Positions 23,659 to 31,400 of a stretch of 50,843 bases of DNA are shown one piece after another; the first letter of the stretch is position 1, and every line of letters begins with the position of its first letter. The notes beneath the pieces are model-generated. The model had not been told where the DNA came from. It did not search any database and was given only the letters and a program-made list of their open reading frames with translations. The position numbers and the translations under genes were made by a program. Source of the DNA: Ruminococcus sp. (GTDB lineage: Bacteria > Bacillota > Clostridia > Oscillospirales > Acutalibacteraceae); the NCBI GenBank assembly GCA_022768065.1, contig JALELS010000012.1:1-50843 (forward strand), given 5' to 3'.

Positions 23659-24666
23659 TTACAGATTGTTTACTGTTTCTCTTATAGCGTTAACGCCTCT
23701 TGTTACCTCAGCGAATTCCTCCGGACGAAGAGCCTGAGGACCGTCGCAAAGAGCTTTAGCAGGGTCGTTGTGAACCTCTATCATAAGGCCGTCTGCACCG
23801 CATGCGGCAGCCGCAAAGGACATCGGCTTTACAAGTCTTGCAATACCAGAAGCATGGCTCGGGTCAACAACTACGGGGAGATGCGTCATCTCGTGGAGCA
23901 TTGCGACAGCCGAAAGGTCGAGAGTATTTCTCGTGGCAGTCTCAAATGTTCTTATGCCGCGCTCACAGAGTATAACCTTTTGGTTGCCCTCAGCCATAAT
24001 GTATTCGGCGCTCATAAGGAATTCCTGGAGTGTGGCGCAAAGTCCGCGCTTTAAGAAAATTGGCTTGTCTATTCTGCCGAGTTCCTTTAAAAGCTCGAAG
24101 TTTTGCATATTTCTTGCTCCGACCTGAATTATGTCTACGTTTTCAAACAAATCGAGGTGAGACGCGTCCATAATTTCGGTAACTATCGGCATACCGGTTT
24201 CTTTTTTTGCCTCAAGCAAAAGTTCAAGTCCCTCGGCACGCATTCCCTGGAAAGCATAGGGCGAAGTACGCGGTTTGAAAGCGCCGCCTCTTAAAATATT
24301 GGCGCCTGCCTTTTTGACGTCTTTTGCTATCGAGATTATCTGCTCACGGCTCTCAACCGAGCAAGGACCTGCAAAATACTGGAAGTTGCCGCCGCCTATT
24401 TTATGTCCGCCGACATCAATAATCGTATCGTCGGGGTGGAATTTTCTGTTGGCGTTTTTATACGGCTCGGAAATTCTTTTTACCTTTTCAACTATGTCGA
24501 GTCCCTGTATAAGGTCGATGTCGATTTTGCTTGTATCGCCGATAAGGCCTAAAATCGTCTGGTACTCGCCTATAACCTTATGAACCGAAATTTTTTGATT
24601 TTCGAGCCAATCGGTAAGATTTTTTACCTTTTTACTGTCTGCACCGTCTTTTAAAATTACTACCAT
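23659..24666 (-). CDS. aroF: DAHP synthase (class I, beta type)
   Basis: A 335-residue 3-deoxy-7-phosphoheptulonate synthase, the first step of the shikimate pathway (PEP plus erythrose 4-phosphate). Residues 1-70 form the ferredoxin-like N-terminal regulatory domain of the beta subtype; the barrel begins near 85 with FAGPCSVES and contains LRGGAFKPRTSPYAFQG, KRGLCATLQEF and VDPSHASG. It is the first structural gene after the leader peptide and terminator, so its transcription depends on Tyr/Phe-tRNA supply by inference. ATG follows AAGGAG. Confidence 0.95.
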   Translation of the reverse strand: MVVILKDGADSKKVKNLTDWLENQKISVHKVIGEYQTILGLIGDTSKIDIDLIQGLDIVEKVKRISEPYKNANRKFHPDDTIIDVGGHKIGGGNFQYFAGPCSVESREQIISIAKDVKKAGANILRGGAFKPRTSPYAFQGMRAEGLELLLEAKKETGMPIVTEIMDASHLDLFENVDIIQVGARNMQNFELLKELGRIDKPIFLKRGLCATLQEFLMSAEYIMAEGNQKVILCERGIRTFETATRNTLDLSAVAMLHEMTHLPVVVDPSHASGIARLVKPMSFAAAACGADGLMIEVHNDPAKALCDGPQALRPEEFAEVTRGVNAIRETVNNL

Positions 24667-24696
24667 TTTTTTGCTCCTTACTCTGAAAAATAAAAA

Positions 24697-24723
24697 GTCC
24701 CGCAGCGAATTTCACTGCGGGAC
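24697..24723 (-). terminator. Attenuator terminator of the aro operon
   Basis: Perfect 9-bp stem GTCCCGCAG/CTGCGGGAC on the minus strand, followed by TTTTTATTTTT, 25 bases after the leader peptide stop codon and 31 before aroF. Confidence 0.92.
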
Positions 24724-24778
24724 GCATTTACCAAAATACCTTAAATCTCAGCACGCTATCTGTTTTGCAGCAAAATTC
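24707..24778 (-). promoter_or_regulatory. Antiterminator pairing region
   Basis: On the minus strand GAATTTTGCTGC (24778-24767), inside the leader peptide's MNFAA codons, can pair with GCAGTGAAATTC (24718-24707) over 12 positions with two G-U pairs. The second element is the 5' arm and loop of the terminator, so the two structures exclude each other. A ribosome halted on the Tyr/Phe run leaves the first element free; one reaching the stop codon covers it. Confidence 0.8.
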
Positions 24779-24849
24779 ATACTAGCCTTACCAAAAAAGT
24801 TGATAAAGTAAAAGTAATAGTATGAAGCTGTAAAGACAAGATTACGCAT
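24748..24849 (-). CDS. Tyr/Phe leader peptide of the aro operon
   Basis: A 33-residue leader peptide with GAGGT 9 bases before its ATG. Residues 9-19 read SYYYFYFINFF: four Tyr and five Phe in the whole run and its surroundings, then GKASMNFAAKQIAC and a TGA. It ends just before the terminator at 24697-24723 and lies 50 bases before aroF-tyrA-aroB-aroA-aroC-pheA. This is the layout of classical ribosome-mediated attenuation: shortage of charged tRNA-Tyr or tRNA-Phe stalls translation in the run and lets the antiterminator form. The peptide itself probably has no other function. Confidence 0.9.
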   Translation of the reverse strand: MRNLVFTASYYYFYFINFFGKASMNFAAKQIAC

Positions 24850-24884
24850 TTAATTATTACCTCAATATTTTAGCGGTTTAAAGT

Positions 24885-24913
24885 ATAATAATACCAAAGA
24901 TTTAATTTGTCAA
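24885..24913 (-). promoter_or_regulatory. aro operon promoter
   Basis: Minus strand TTGACA, 17-base spacer, TATTAT. The -35 box begins only six bases after the stop codon of the ABC ATPase gene. Confidence 0.8.
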
Positions 24914-24919
24914 CACTTT

Positions 24920-25717
24920 TTATAAAACTTTTGAAAGAAAATCTTTCAACCTCGGATTTTGCGGATTTGTGAAAAGCTCCTCGGGAGTATTTTCTTCAAG
25001 AATTTTACCGTCGTCCATAAACAGAACTCTGTCGCCGACCTCGCGGGCAAATCCCATTTCATGGGTAACAACAACCATGGTCATACCCTCTTTTGCAAGC
25101 TCTTTCATAACCTCAAGTACCTCGCCTACCATTTCGGGGTCGAGGGCGCTTGTGGGCTCGTCAAAAAGAATGACATCGGGATTCATGGCGAGTGCGCGGA
25201 CTATTGCCACACGCTGCTTCTGACCGCCCGAAAGCTGTGACGGATAAACGTCCGCTTTATCGGCAAGACCTATTCTGTTAAGCAGCTCAAGAGCATTTTT
25301 ACGGGCTTCCTCTTTTATCTGTTTAGAGGTTTTTACCGGTTCTTTGGTCGTAGCTTTGCCGAACATATTTTGACGGCGGAGCTGCCTCATTCTGCGTTTC
25401 TCGCAGAGCACGGGCGACAGCATTATATTCTCTATAACGGTTTTGTTGTTAAAGAGATTAAAGTGCTGAAAGACCATTCCTATTTTTTCGCGCTGTCTGT
25501 TTATATTGACTTTCATATCCGTAAGGTCTACTCCGTGGTAAAGCACCTTGCCGGATGTGGGATCCTCCATACAGTTAAGGCATCGAAGCAGTGTACTTTT
25601 ACCCGAACCCGACGGTCCTATTATAACCACTTTTTCGCCCTGCTCTATTTTAAGGTTTATACCCTTTAATACGGAGAGGTCGCCGAAGCTTTTGCAAAGA
25701 TCAATGACTTCTATCAC
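24920..25717 (-). CDS. Polar amino acid ABC transporter ATPase
   Basis: A 265-residue ATPase of the GlnQ/ArtP/HisP group, which energises uptake of polar amino acids. Walker A is GPSGSGKST at 34-42, Q-loop in VFQHFNLF near 84, signature LSGGQKQR near 162, Walker B ILFDEPTS and H-loop VVTHEM. Between Q-loop and signature there is an extra basic stretch of about 25 residues ([10 protein letters not shown] to TSKQIKEE) not found in standard GlnQ. The start is a GTG 17 bases inside the permease gene, with AAAGGAG 11 bases upstream. No terminator separates it from the aro promoter. Confidence 0.92.
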   Translation of the reverse strand: MIEVIDLCKSFGDLSVLKGINLKIEQGEKVVIIGPSGSGKSTLLRCLNCMEDPTSGKVLYHGVDLTDMKVNINRQREKIGMVFQHFNLFNNKTVIENIMLSPVLCEKRRMRQLRRQNMFGKATTKEPVKTSKQIKEEARKNALELLNRIGLADKADVYPSQLSGGQKQRVAIVRALAMNPDVILFDEPTSALDPEMVGEVLEVMKELAKEGMTMVVVTHEMGFAREVGDRVLFMDDGKILEENTPEELFTNPQNPRLKDFLSKVL

Positions 25718-26411
25718 TCTTCTTCAGGCTCCTTTCCATAATTTTGATGAAGAAGCTGATTATCAGCACCATCAAAATATAAATGATTGCCATAACAAGG
25801 TACGGCACCATAAATTCATAACTGTTGCTGCCTATATAGTTGAATGCAACATACAGGTCCGTAGCGCCGACAAAGCTTACTACCGAGGTCTCTTTGATAA
25901 GAGAGATAAACTCATTGCCGAGAGTAGGCAAAATGTTTTTTATCGCCTGCGGAATGATAATCTTCATCATCGTGGTTCCGTAACTCATACCTACGGCTCT
26001 GCCGCCCTCCATTTGACCGGGGTCGACAGACTGTATGCCGCTTCGCATTATCTCGGAAACATATGCCGCGCTGTTAAGCCCGAATACACATACGGATACC
26101 GCAACAGATGTCATTTTAATATTCATAAGCGGCAAAAGCACGTAATAAAATACAAGAAGCTGTACAACTACCGGTGTTCCTCTGAAAAGGCTTACATAAA
26201 AACTGCAAAAGCCGTTTAAAATGCGCGGCAGTCTTCTGTATTTCGGCAAAACCCTGACTGTGGCTATAAGAGTACCTATCAGTATACCGATAACAAGACC
26301 CAAGACGGCTATTATAAGAGTATTTTTAAGGCCCAACAGTACCTTATTATAGGCGCCTGCGTTTATAAACACATCAATAAAGCGCTTGACCTTAATATCA
26401 AAATTACCCAT
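25701..26411 (-). CDS. Amino acid ABC transporter permease
   Basis: A 236-residue permease of the HisMQ type with about five hydrophobic segments. [18 protein letters not shown] opens the conserved permease fold, [19 protein letters not shown] is a family segment, and the EAA-type loop [24 protein letters not shown] contacts the ATPase. It is one permease gene, so a homodimer is expected. It lies 81 bases after the binding-protein gene, separated by a hairpin. Confidence 0.93.
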   Translation of the reverse strand: MGNFDIKVKRFIDVFINAGAYNKVLLGLKNTLIIAVLGLVIGILIGTLIATVRVLPKYRRLPRILNGFCSFYVSLFRGTPVVVQLLVFYYVLLPLMNIKMTSVAVSVCVFGLNSAAYVSEIMRSGIQSVDPGQMEGGRAVGMSYGTTMMKIIIPQAIKNILPTLGNEFISLIKETSVVSFVGATDLYVAFNYIGSNSYEFMVPYLVMAIIYILMVLIISFFIKIMERSLKKSDRSH

Positions 26412-26439
26412 GTATCAAATTCCTTACTTTAATATAAAC

Positions 26440-26468
26440 AATGCCCCACTTTTATTAGGTGAGGCATT
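26440..26468 (-). terminator. Hairpin between binding-protein and permease genes
   Basis: Minus strand arms AATGCCTCAC and GTGGGGCATT pair with one mismatch, followed by TTGTTTATATT rather than a clean U-run. Probably a partial terminator or 3' stabiliser that keeps the binding protein in excess over permease and ATPase. Confidence 0.6.
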
Positions 26469-26492
26469 GAAGTGTTAAGTCTTAACAGTAAT

Positions 26493-27386
26493 TCAGTTTA
26501 CTTCGTTTATAGACTGAGCAATGCAAGCCGCGGGAGCAGCGTCAATTATAACATAATTGATATTGCCGTTAATCATATCCTGAACAGCAAGAGAACCGCT
26601 CTTGTAGCCTACGCAAACAGCGTTAAGTCCGGGGAATTCCATCTCGGCGTCGCCCTCGCAGTAAAGCTGAGCTGTGGTGCCGTTCTGAACACCGATTTTT
26701 ACGCTGCTGTCAAAGGTTTTAAGAATAGCCTCAACCGAAGCGGCATCCGTGCAGCTGTCGAACTTGGTGTCTGTACCCTTAACGATAAGTCTCTGAGAAG
26801 CCTTGTAATAAGGAGTTGAGAATGTAACATACTCTTCTCTCTCGGGCTTTACGGTAAGACCTGCCATTGCAAGATCGCACTTATGCTGACCTACCGAGAG
26901 GCAAACCGAGTCAAAGTCCATATTCTGGATAACAAGTTCTTTACCGAGAGAATCGGCAAGAGCCTTTGCAATTTCCATATCAATACCGCTGTAGCCGTCG
27001 CCGTTTGTATACTCAAACGGTTCAAAAGCCGCGTTGGTGGCAACTACGAGCTGATCCTTGGTAGAATCAAGAGCCGCCGACTTGATAACATCTGGAGTGC
27101 CGCCGGCGAAATATTTATTGCATATTGCGTCGAAAGTACCGTTAGATTTGATTTCGGCAATAAAGCTGTTAACCTTTTCGAGAAGCTCGGGCTGATTTTT
27201 GTCAACGCCGAATGCATAATCTTCATCGGTAAGGTTGATTTCGATTACCTTAACTGCCGGTGTTTTTGCTTCCTTAGTCGTATCCGAACCGGTTGCGGCG
27301 TCATCTTTGCTGCCGCAAGCCGCAAATGACATAACCATCAAAACGGCTACGAGCATAAGCGAAATAACTTTTAATGCTTTTTTCAT
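26493..27386 (-). CDS. Amino acid-binding lipoprotein, apparently circularly permuted
   Basis: A 297-residue SBP family 3 lipoprotein. Residues 1-24 are a lipoprotein signal ending in SFAAC, with lipid on C24. Residues 46-94 (INLTDEDYAFGVDKN to CNKYF) resemble the segment that normally ends family 3 binding proteins. Residues 111-297 then start at the usual N-terminus (LVVATNAAFEPFEY), pass SGIDMEIAKAL and the carboxylate-binding Arg region (TVKPERE) and stop right after YVIIDAAPAACIAQSIN, where the missing tail should follow. The domain order is therefore that of a circular permutant. ATG 27386 follows GGAGG. Promoter just upstream. Confidence 0.85.
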   Translation of the reverse strand: MKKALKVISLMLVAVLMVMSFAACGSKDDAATGSDTTKEAKTPAVKVIEINLTDEDYAFGVDKNQPELLEKVNSFIAEIKSNGTFDAICNKYFAGGTPDVIKSAALDSTKDQLVVATNAAFEPFEYTNGDGYSGIDMEIAKALADSLGKELVIQNMDFDSVCLSVGQHKCDLAMAGLTVKPEREEYVTFSTPYYKASQRLIVKGTDTKFDSCTDAASVEAILKTFDSSVKIGVQNGTTAQLYCEGDAEMEFPGLNAVCVGYKSGSLAVQDMINGNINYVIIDAAPAACIAQSINEVN

Positions 27387-27417
27387 TACGATTCCTCCGT
27401 AATAATTTAATGGATAT

Positions 27418-27446
27418 ATAATATCACTATCTGTCAAATTATGCAA
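27418..27446 (-). promoter_or_regulatory. Promoter of the amino acid ABC operon
   Basis: Minus strand TTGCAT, 17-base spacer, TATTAT, about 25 bases before the ribosome site. A TTGACA inside the spacer has no well-placed partner. Confidence 0.55.
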
Positions 27447-27508
27447 GAGTAATGTATAATTATTCGATTTTGCACGAATTATATACGCAAAACGCCGTAT
27501 TATTATGT

Positions 27509-29005
27509 TTATTTGACGGATTCGGTTTCATGATTTGCAAGTGACTCCGCGTGTCTTTCCGCAAGATCCTTTTCGACCTGCGCACGCTGAGCCTTTGAAT
27601 AACGTATGCATAAAAACGGAATGAGATAGAGCACGGAACCGAGCGCCGGAAGAAGCATGAAAAGCGGCCACTGAGCCTTATAGAAAGCCTGCGTTTGACC
27701 CTCAAGTCCCAAATTCGCGTCATATCCGAGCCCGGAAAGCACAAGTCCGCTGAAAATAAGCTTTAACGCGTCTACGAATTTATTTGTCAAATTCTGCATG
27801 GAGTTTGATATACCCTCGGTACGCTTGCCCGTTTTCCATTCGGTATAATCTATGGAATCGCAAAGAAGCGAACGCTGAGCTATACCTACCATATTTGTGG
27901 GTATGGACGAAACGGAAATTATGGCGATTACCGCTATCATCTTGGGAAGCGTGTCGAAGCCGATAAAGAAAGCCACAACTCTGAAAAGAGCGTTCATAAC
28001 CTGCGCCACTATGACGATGTTTTTCATACCACCGAGCTTATCGGCAAGCTTTACGGCAAAGAACATACTTACGGCGGAAAACGCGCTGACGAGTATACCG
28101 TAATAGAACTGCACCGTTTCGCCGTTTATAACCTTACCGCCGATATTTACGCTGACGCAGTATTTAAAGAAATAAATCCACGCTATGGCACCGTTGAAGA
28201 AATTAAGAATCTGTGCGAGCAAAAGCAAAATGAGAATCTTATTATATCTGAGAAGCGCAATGTCTTTTAAAAGAGACTGTTTCGGCGGTGCGACAAATTC
28301 AACGCGCTCTTTTGTCTTGTATGCGAGTATGGACATAAGCTCGCCGCCGAAGCCGAACACAATACCGAATATAAGGAACAACAGCTTTTCGCTGATGCCT
28401 ATTTTCTCTCTTGCGCCCATTATCATCGGAATAAGGCTTATAGCGCCCCATGCCGCTCCGACGCCGATATTGAGCCACTGAGAAACCCTCGCGCGCTCGT
28501 GAGGGTGCGGCGAAATCAGCGACATCATACCCCACAGGGCGACATCCTGAAACGAATATGTAAAATCCCATCCGATGTAAATGCAGAGGATTATAACCAC
28601 AGCCGCGGTTTCACCCACGCCGAAATCCACAAACATAAGGGCTGTCAGTATACCGATAAAAATCGGCAATTTGCCGAGATACGGATGCAGCTTCTGACCG
28701 TTTTTACATCTTCTGCGGTCGATTATAGCACCTACTATGGGGTCGTTGAGAGCGTCCCATATTCGCGAAAATCCGGTGAAAAATCCGACTTTTTTGGCGC
28801 CTATTTTAAGTATGTCGGTGCAAAAATAGAACAGCCACTGCGTTACAAACTGATAAGTGAGATTTTGCCCTGCGAGAGCCGCCGAATAGGCAAAAAGCTC
28901 TCTGTTAGGCACGTAACCTTCGTCCGCTTCTTTACTGAAAAGGCCCCGTCTTTTGGTCTTTACGTTTGCCGTATCGACCGATGTACCGCTATTTTGAGTC
29001 TCCAT
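27509..29005 (-). CDS. GPH-type (MelB-like) sugar:cation symporter
   Basis: A 498-residue MFS-fold transporter of the glycoside-pentoside-hexuronide family with 12 hydrophobic segments. SRIWDALNDPIVGAIIDRR matches the family's WDaxnDPxxG signature, and DYTEWKTGKRTEGISNSMQNL matches the conserved late cytoplasmic loop. Substrate is probably a glycoside imported with Na+ or H+; no sugar enzyme adjoins it. ATG 29005 follows GGAGG; an in-frame ATG at 29026 lacks a site. It lies 61 bases after the membrane gene at 29067-29729 and could share its transcript. Confidence 0.86.
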   Translation of the reverse strand: METQNSGTSVDTANVKTKRRGLFSKEADEGYVPNRELFAYSAALAGQNLTYQFVTQWLFYFCTDILKIGAKKVGFFTGFSRIWDALNDPIVGAIIDRRRCKNGQKLHPYLGKLPIFIGILTALMFVDFGVGETAAVVIILCIYIGWDFTYSFQDVALWGMMSLISPHPHERARVSQWLNIGVGAAWGAISLIPMIMGAREKIGISEKLLFLIFGIVFGFGGELMSILAYKTKERVEFVAPPKQSLLKDIALLRYNKILILLLLAQILNFFNGAIAWIYFFKYCVSVNIGGKVINGETVQFYYGILVSAFSAVSMFFAVKLADKLGGMKNIVIVAQVMNALFRVVAFFIGFDTLPKMIAVIAIISVSSIPTNMVGIAQRSLLCDSIDYTEWKTGKRTEGISNSMQNLTNKFVDALKLIFSGLVLSGLGYDANLGLEGQTQAFYKAQWPLFMLLPALGSVLYLIPFLCIRYSKAQRAQVEKDLAERHAESLANHETESVK

Positions 29006-29066
29006 AAAAAATTCCTCCAAAAACAATCTTAATACACTTTTCTTACGTAATTTTTACAGCCGCTAA

Positions 29067-29729
29067 TTATTTTACCCAACCCTTTTTGTAAAGGAGATGA
29101 GTGCTGAGAAGTGCTACAACAACACCTACCGGTATGAGCACGCCCGAGCCTATGGAACCGTTTATAAGAAGTATAATAACTATTACGGCGAGCGGTATTA
29201 TGGATATCTTCCAGTGCTTTCTGAAATAGCTGATACCGAGTGCGCCGAACAACGCCGGAACGACCTGATTGAACGCGGGAGTCAGCGGCGAATCCTCTGC
29301 CGTAATGTACGGAAGCAAGGGAGAAAATACAAGTACGCCGAGAGCTATTATTACCGTAGTAACAATAGACGAAGTTGCTATTGCGATTGTGGAAATGACT
29401 TCGCCCTCTTCGGAATTTGCGCGAACACCCGCATTTTCCATTGCGTTAAGTCCGCACGGGAGTTTAAGGTTTGTAATGTTGCCGGTTACAAAGCCGAGAT
29501 ATGTTCCGCCCGCACCGAGCAAGGGGGTATATGTAAGAACTTCTATGATTGCCGACGGATAAAATATCATGGCAACGGGTAAAAGGCCCTTGAATACATA
29601 TTTAGCCTCGGGCCATACATTTAAATGAATACAAATGGCAATCGGAATCATCAAAAAGACAAGCAACGCGGCAATATCCCATATTATGCCGTAAAAATGT
29701 ACGCTGTCAGAGTAACTTCTCTTTTTCAT
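29067..29729 (-). CDS. Unknown membrane protein paired with DUF5058
   Basis: A 220-residue protein with about six hydrophobic segments that I cannot assign to a named family. A conserved-looking cytoplasmic or re-entrant patch reads GAGGTYLGFVTGNITNLKLP then CGLNAMEN, followed by an acidic EEGE. It begins two bases after the stop of the DUF5058 gene behind GGAGGGG, so the two are surely cotranscribed. The two proteins together have the size and layout of a two-subunit transporter or channel (inference). Confidence 0.75.
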   Translation of the reverse strand: MKKRSYSDSVHFYGIIWDIAALLVFLMIPIAICIHLNVWPEAKYVFKGLLPVAMIFYPSAIIEVLTYTPLLGAGGTYLGFVTGNITNLKLPCGLNAMENAGVRANSEEGEVISTIAIATSSIVTTVIIALGVLVFSPLLPYITAEDSPLTPAFNQVVPALFGALGISYFRKHWKISIIPLAVIVIILLINGSIGSGVLIPVGVVVALLSTHLLYKKGWVK

Positions 29730-29731
29730 AC

Positions 29732-30502
29732 TTAACCCCTCCATTCAAATGTTGCAATGTCTGACGGAAGAACCTTGGCAAGTATCATTACGAGTATCAT
29801 TGCAAGTATCATACTAAACGGCATAGCGAACGGCTTCAGCCAGTTTATATTGTGCTTATCTGCCAGTTTTTCGAGAATGAACATAAAGAGCATTGACGAA
29901 AGAAGCGCCGTTACGGACATTACGCCTGCACCGTCGCCGACTACGAATTTATCGCCCGAGCCTGCGAGTGCTCTGCCGATAAAAGCGGAAATAAGGCCTA
30001 TAAACGCGGCGGCGGACATAATGTCGGACCATCTGCTGTCCTTGCTTGCAACCTTATTCATACCCTTTTGTATCTTTTTAAGCACAAACGGAACAAGCAC
30101 AAGCGGCAATACGCTGCCGATAGTCATTACCCACGCGGCGGTCGCAAATATCTTCGGGTCGGTTATCTCCTGCGAAATACCGCTGGAAATTCCGAACGCC
30201 TCAACCGCTGCCTCGGCTGCAGGTACCTCATACTGTATTGCGCCGATTACCGAAAGACGTATCCACGGAAGAACTATGCCGAGAGCCTTGGCAAGAGTTA
30301 TTACCGTAGCGACTATCGCAAGCGCCGGAGCTACCGTGAAAACGGCGCTGGACGAGATGGTTTTTTTGACAGTCGAGGTTTCAATTCCGAGCGCCTTTGC
30401 CCTCCTCACGGCACGCACAAGGAAAAAAATTGACTGTGCAATGACGAAAAGAACAATACATATGCCCAATCCGTACATGAATGAATCCGATTTAAAATCC
30501 AT
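29732..30502 (-). CDS. DUF5058 family membrane protein
   Basis: A 256-residue membrane protein with about seven hydrophobic segments. FVIAQSIFFLVRAVRRAKALGI followed by KKTISSSAVFTVAPALAI and PWIRLSVIGAIQYE matches my recollection of DUF5058; function unknown. ATG 30502 has GGGGG upstream; an in-frame ATG at 30556 lies inside the promoter. It is the first gene of a unit with the 220-residue membrane protein and perhaps the GPH symporter. Confidence 0.72.
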   Translation of the reverse strand: MDFKSDSFMYGLGICIVLFVIAQSIFFLVRAVRRAKALGIETSTVKKTISSSAVFTVAPALAIVATVITLAKALGIVLPWIRLSVIGAIQYEVPAAEAAVEAFGISSGISQEITDPKIFATAAWVMTIGSVLPLVLVPFVLKKIQKGMNKVASKDSRWSDIMSAAAFIGLISAFIGRALAGSGDKFVVGDGAGVMSVTALLSSMLFMFILEKLADKHNINWLKPFAMPFSMILAMILVMILAKVLPSDIATFEWRG

Positions 30503-30534
30503 TAAGATTCCCCCAATTAAAATTTCTTCATTTA

Positions 30535-30563
30535 ATGATAACATAAATATCAGCAAAACACAA
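30535..30563 (-). promoter_or_regulatory. Promoter of the DUF5058 unit
   Basis: Minus strand TTGTGT, 17-base spacer, TATCAT with an extended TG. It follows directly on the terminator at 30570-30602. Confidence 0.5.
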
Positions 30564-30569
30564 TAAAAA

Positions 30570-30602
30570 AGTCCTCAAACTGCACAAAACAGTTTAAAGA
30601 CT
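30570..30602 (-). terminator. Terminator of the 80-residue gene
   Basis: Minus strand AGTCTTTAAACTG pairs with CAGTTTGAGGACT over 13 positions (three G-U), followed by TTTTTTAT. Confidence 0.82.
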
Positions 30603-30684
30603 TCCTTTTGCCGTCAAAACGGCGGCAATTCGCGGCAGATTTTAAGCTACGACAATATTCGACATAAAGCGACGTTTTTACGGA

Positions 30685-30927
30685 TTATTTGCCGCATGGT
30701 ACGGTACAACTTTTAAGAGTTATAAAATCTTCTATTATATATTGTATATGACACATCTCGGGTCTGCCGGCTCTGAGAAGCTTCAGCAGCTCGTTTATTT
30801 CGTCCTCTTCAAGGGTTATTTCCCCTATTTTGAGCGTAGCGGAGCCGTCCATACAGCATATTCCGTACTCCGCAAACCGATGTCCTTCCTCATCTTCCGT
30901 ATACTCACAAAAAGCAGAAAACCGCAA
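30685..30927 (-). CDS. Small hypothetical protein (DUF6514-like)
   Basis: An 80-residue soluble protein. YGICCM near residue 21, an acidic centre (GEITLEEDEINELL) and the ending CHIQYIIEDFI resemble small clostridial proteins grouped as DUF6514, but the assignment is tentative. It starts with TTG behind a strong CGGAGGG at 6 bases; no ATG fits. It lies alone between tRNA-Ala and the DUF5058 unit and has its own terminator. Function unknown. Confidence 0.65.
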   Translation of the reverse strand: MRFSAFCEYTEDEEGHRFAEYGICCMDGSATLKIGEITLEEDEINELLKLLRAGRPEMCHIQYIIEDFITLKSCTVPCGK

Positions 30928-31025
30928 ATTTTCTCCCTCCGATTAAGGCGCGATTCAAAATCCGCAGGAACCGTGCCGTATAAAAATTCGGAATACAGAG
31001 ATATATTCTGCCGGAAAGATAAAAA

Positions 31026-31053
31026 GCACCTCCGCCGACAATAGCGGAAGTGC
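31026..31053. terminator. Terminator after tRNA-Ala
   Basis: GCACCTCCGC pairs with GCGGAAGTGC (one C-A mismatch) with A- and T-runs on both sides. On the minus strand it lies 12 bases after the tRNA 3' end. Confidence 0.8.
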
Positions 31054-31064
31054 GTTTTTTAATT

Positions 31065-31140
<76 letters not shown>

Positions 31141-31156
31141 ATATTCAATGGCAATT

Positions 31157-31185
31157 ATAATACCACAACATTACCCGTTTTACAA
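31157..31185 (-). promoter_or_regulatory. Promoter of tRNA-Ala
   Basis: Minus strand TTGTAA, 17-base spacer, TATTAT. It ends 17 bases before the mature 5' end. A TATAAT overlaps the -10 at 3-base offset. Confidence 0.6.
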
Positions 31186-31254
31186 TGATTTTTTTGAGTT
31201 TTCGGCGCATATAAGCAAATATCGTCCGTTTCAACAAAAAGCGGTTACAGAGCT

Positions 31255-31320
31255 TGTGTAAAAACACGAAAATGTTTGTATAATATTACATTTATACTAT
31301 TATATGTTATAATAACTTTG
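31255..31320 (+). promoter_or_regulatory. AT-rich promoter region of the alpha/beta hydrolase gene
   Basis: Two TATAAT hexamers (near 31279 and 31309) and several TATACT/TATTAT variants crowd here. ATTACA-17-TATAAT is the best-spaced pair, but I cannot choose one start. No gene is seen in 31141-31400. Confidence 0.4.
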
Positions 31321-31400
31321 GTATTTTACCGCAACATTCACAAGGCAAAGTTTATATTTTTCTGCCGTGAATATTAAAATCTCTGTTAAGAGGTGCTTTT

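Noticed and set aside
27460-27505. Terminator after the GPH symporter
   Set aside because: Only an irregular AT-rich pairing around TTCG/CGAA is present, with mismatches and no U-run.
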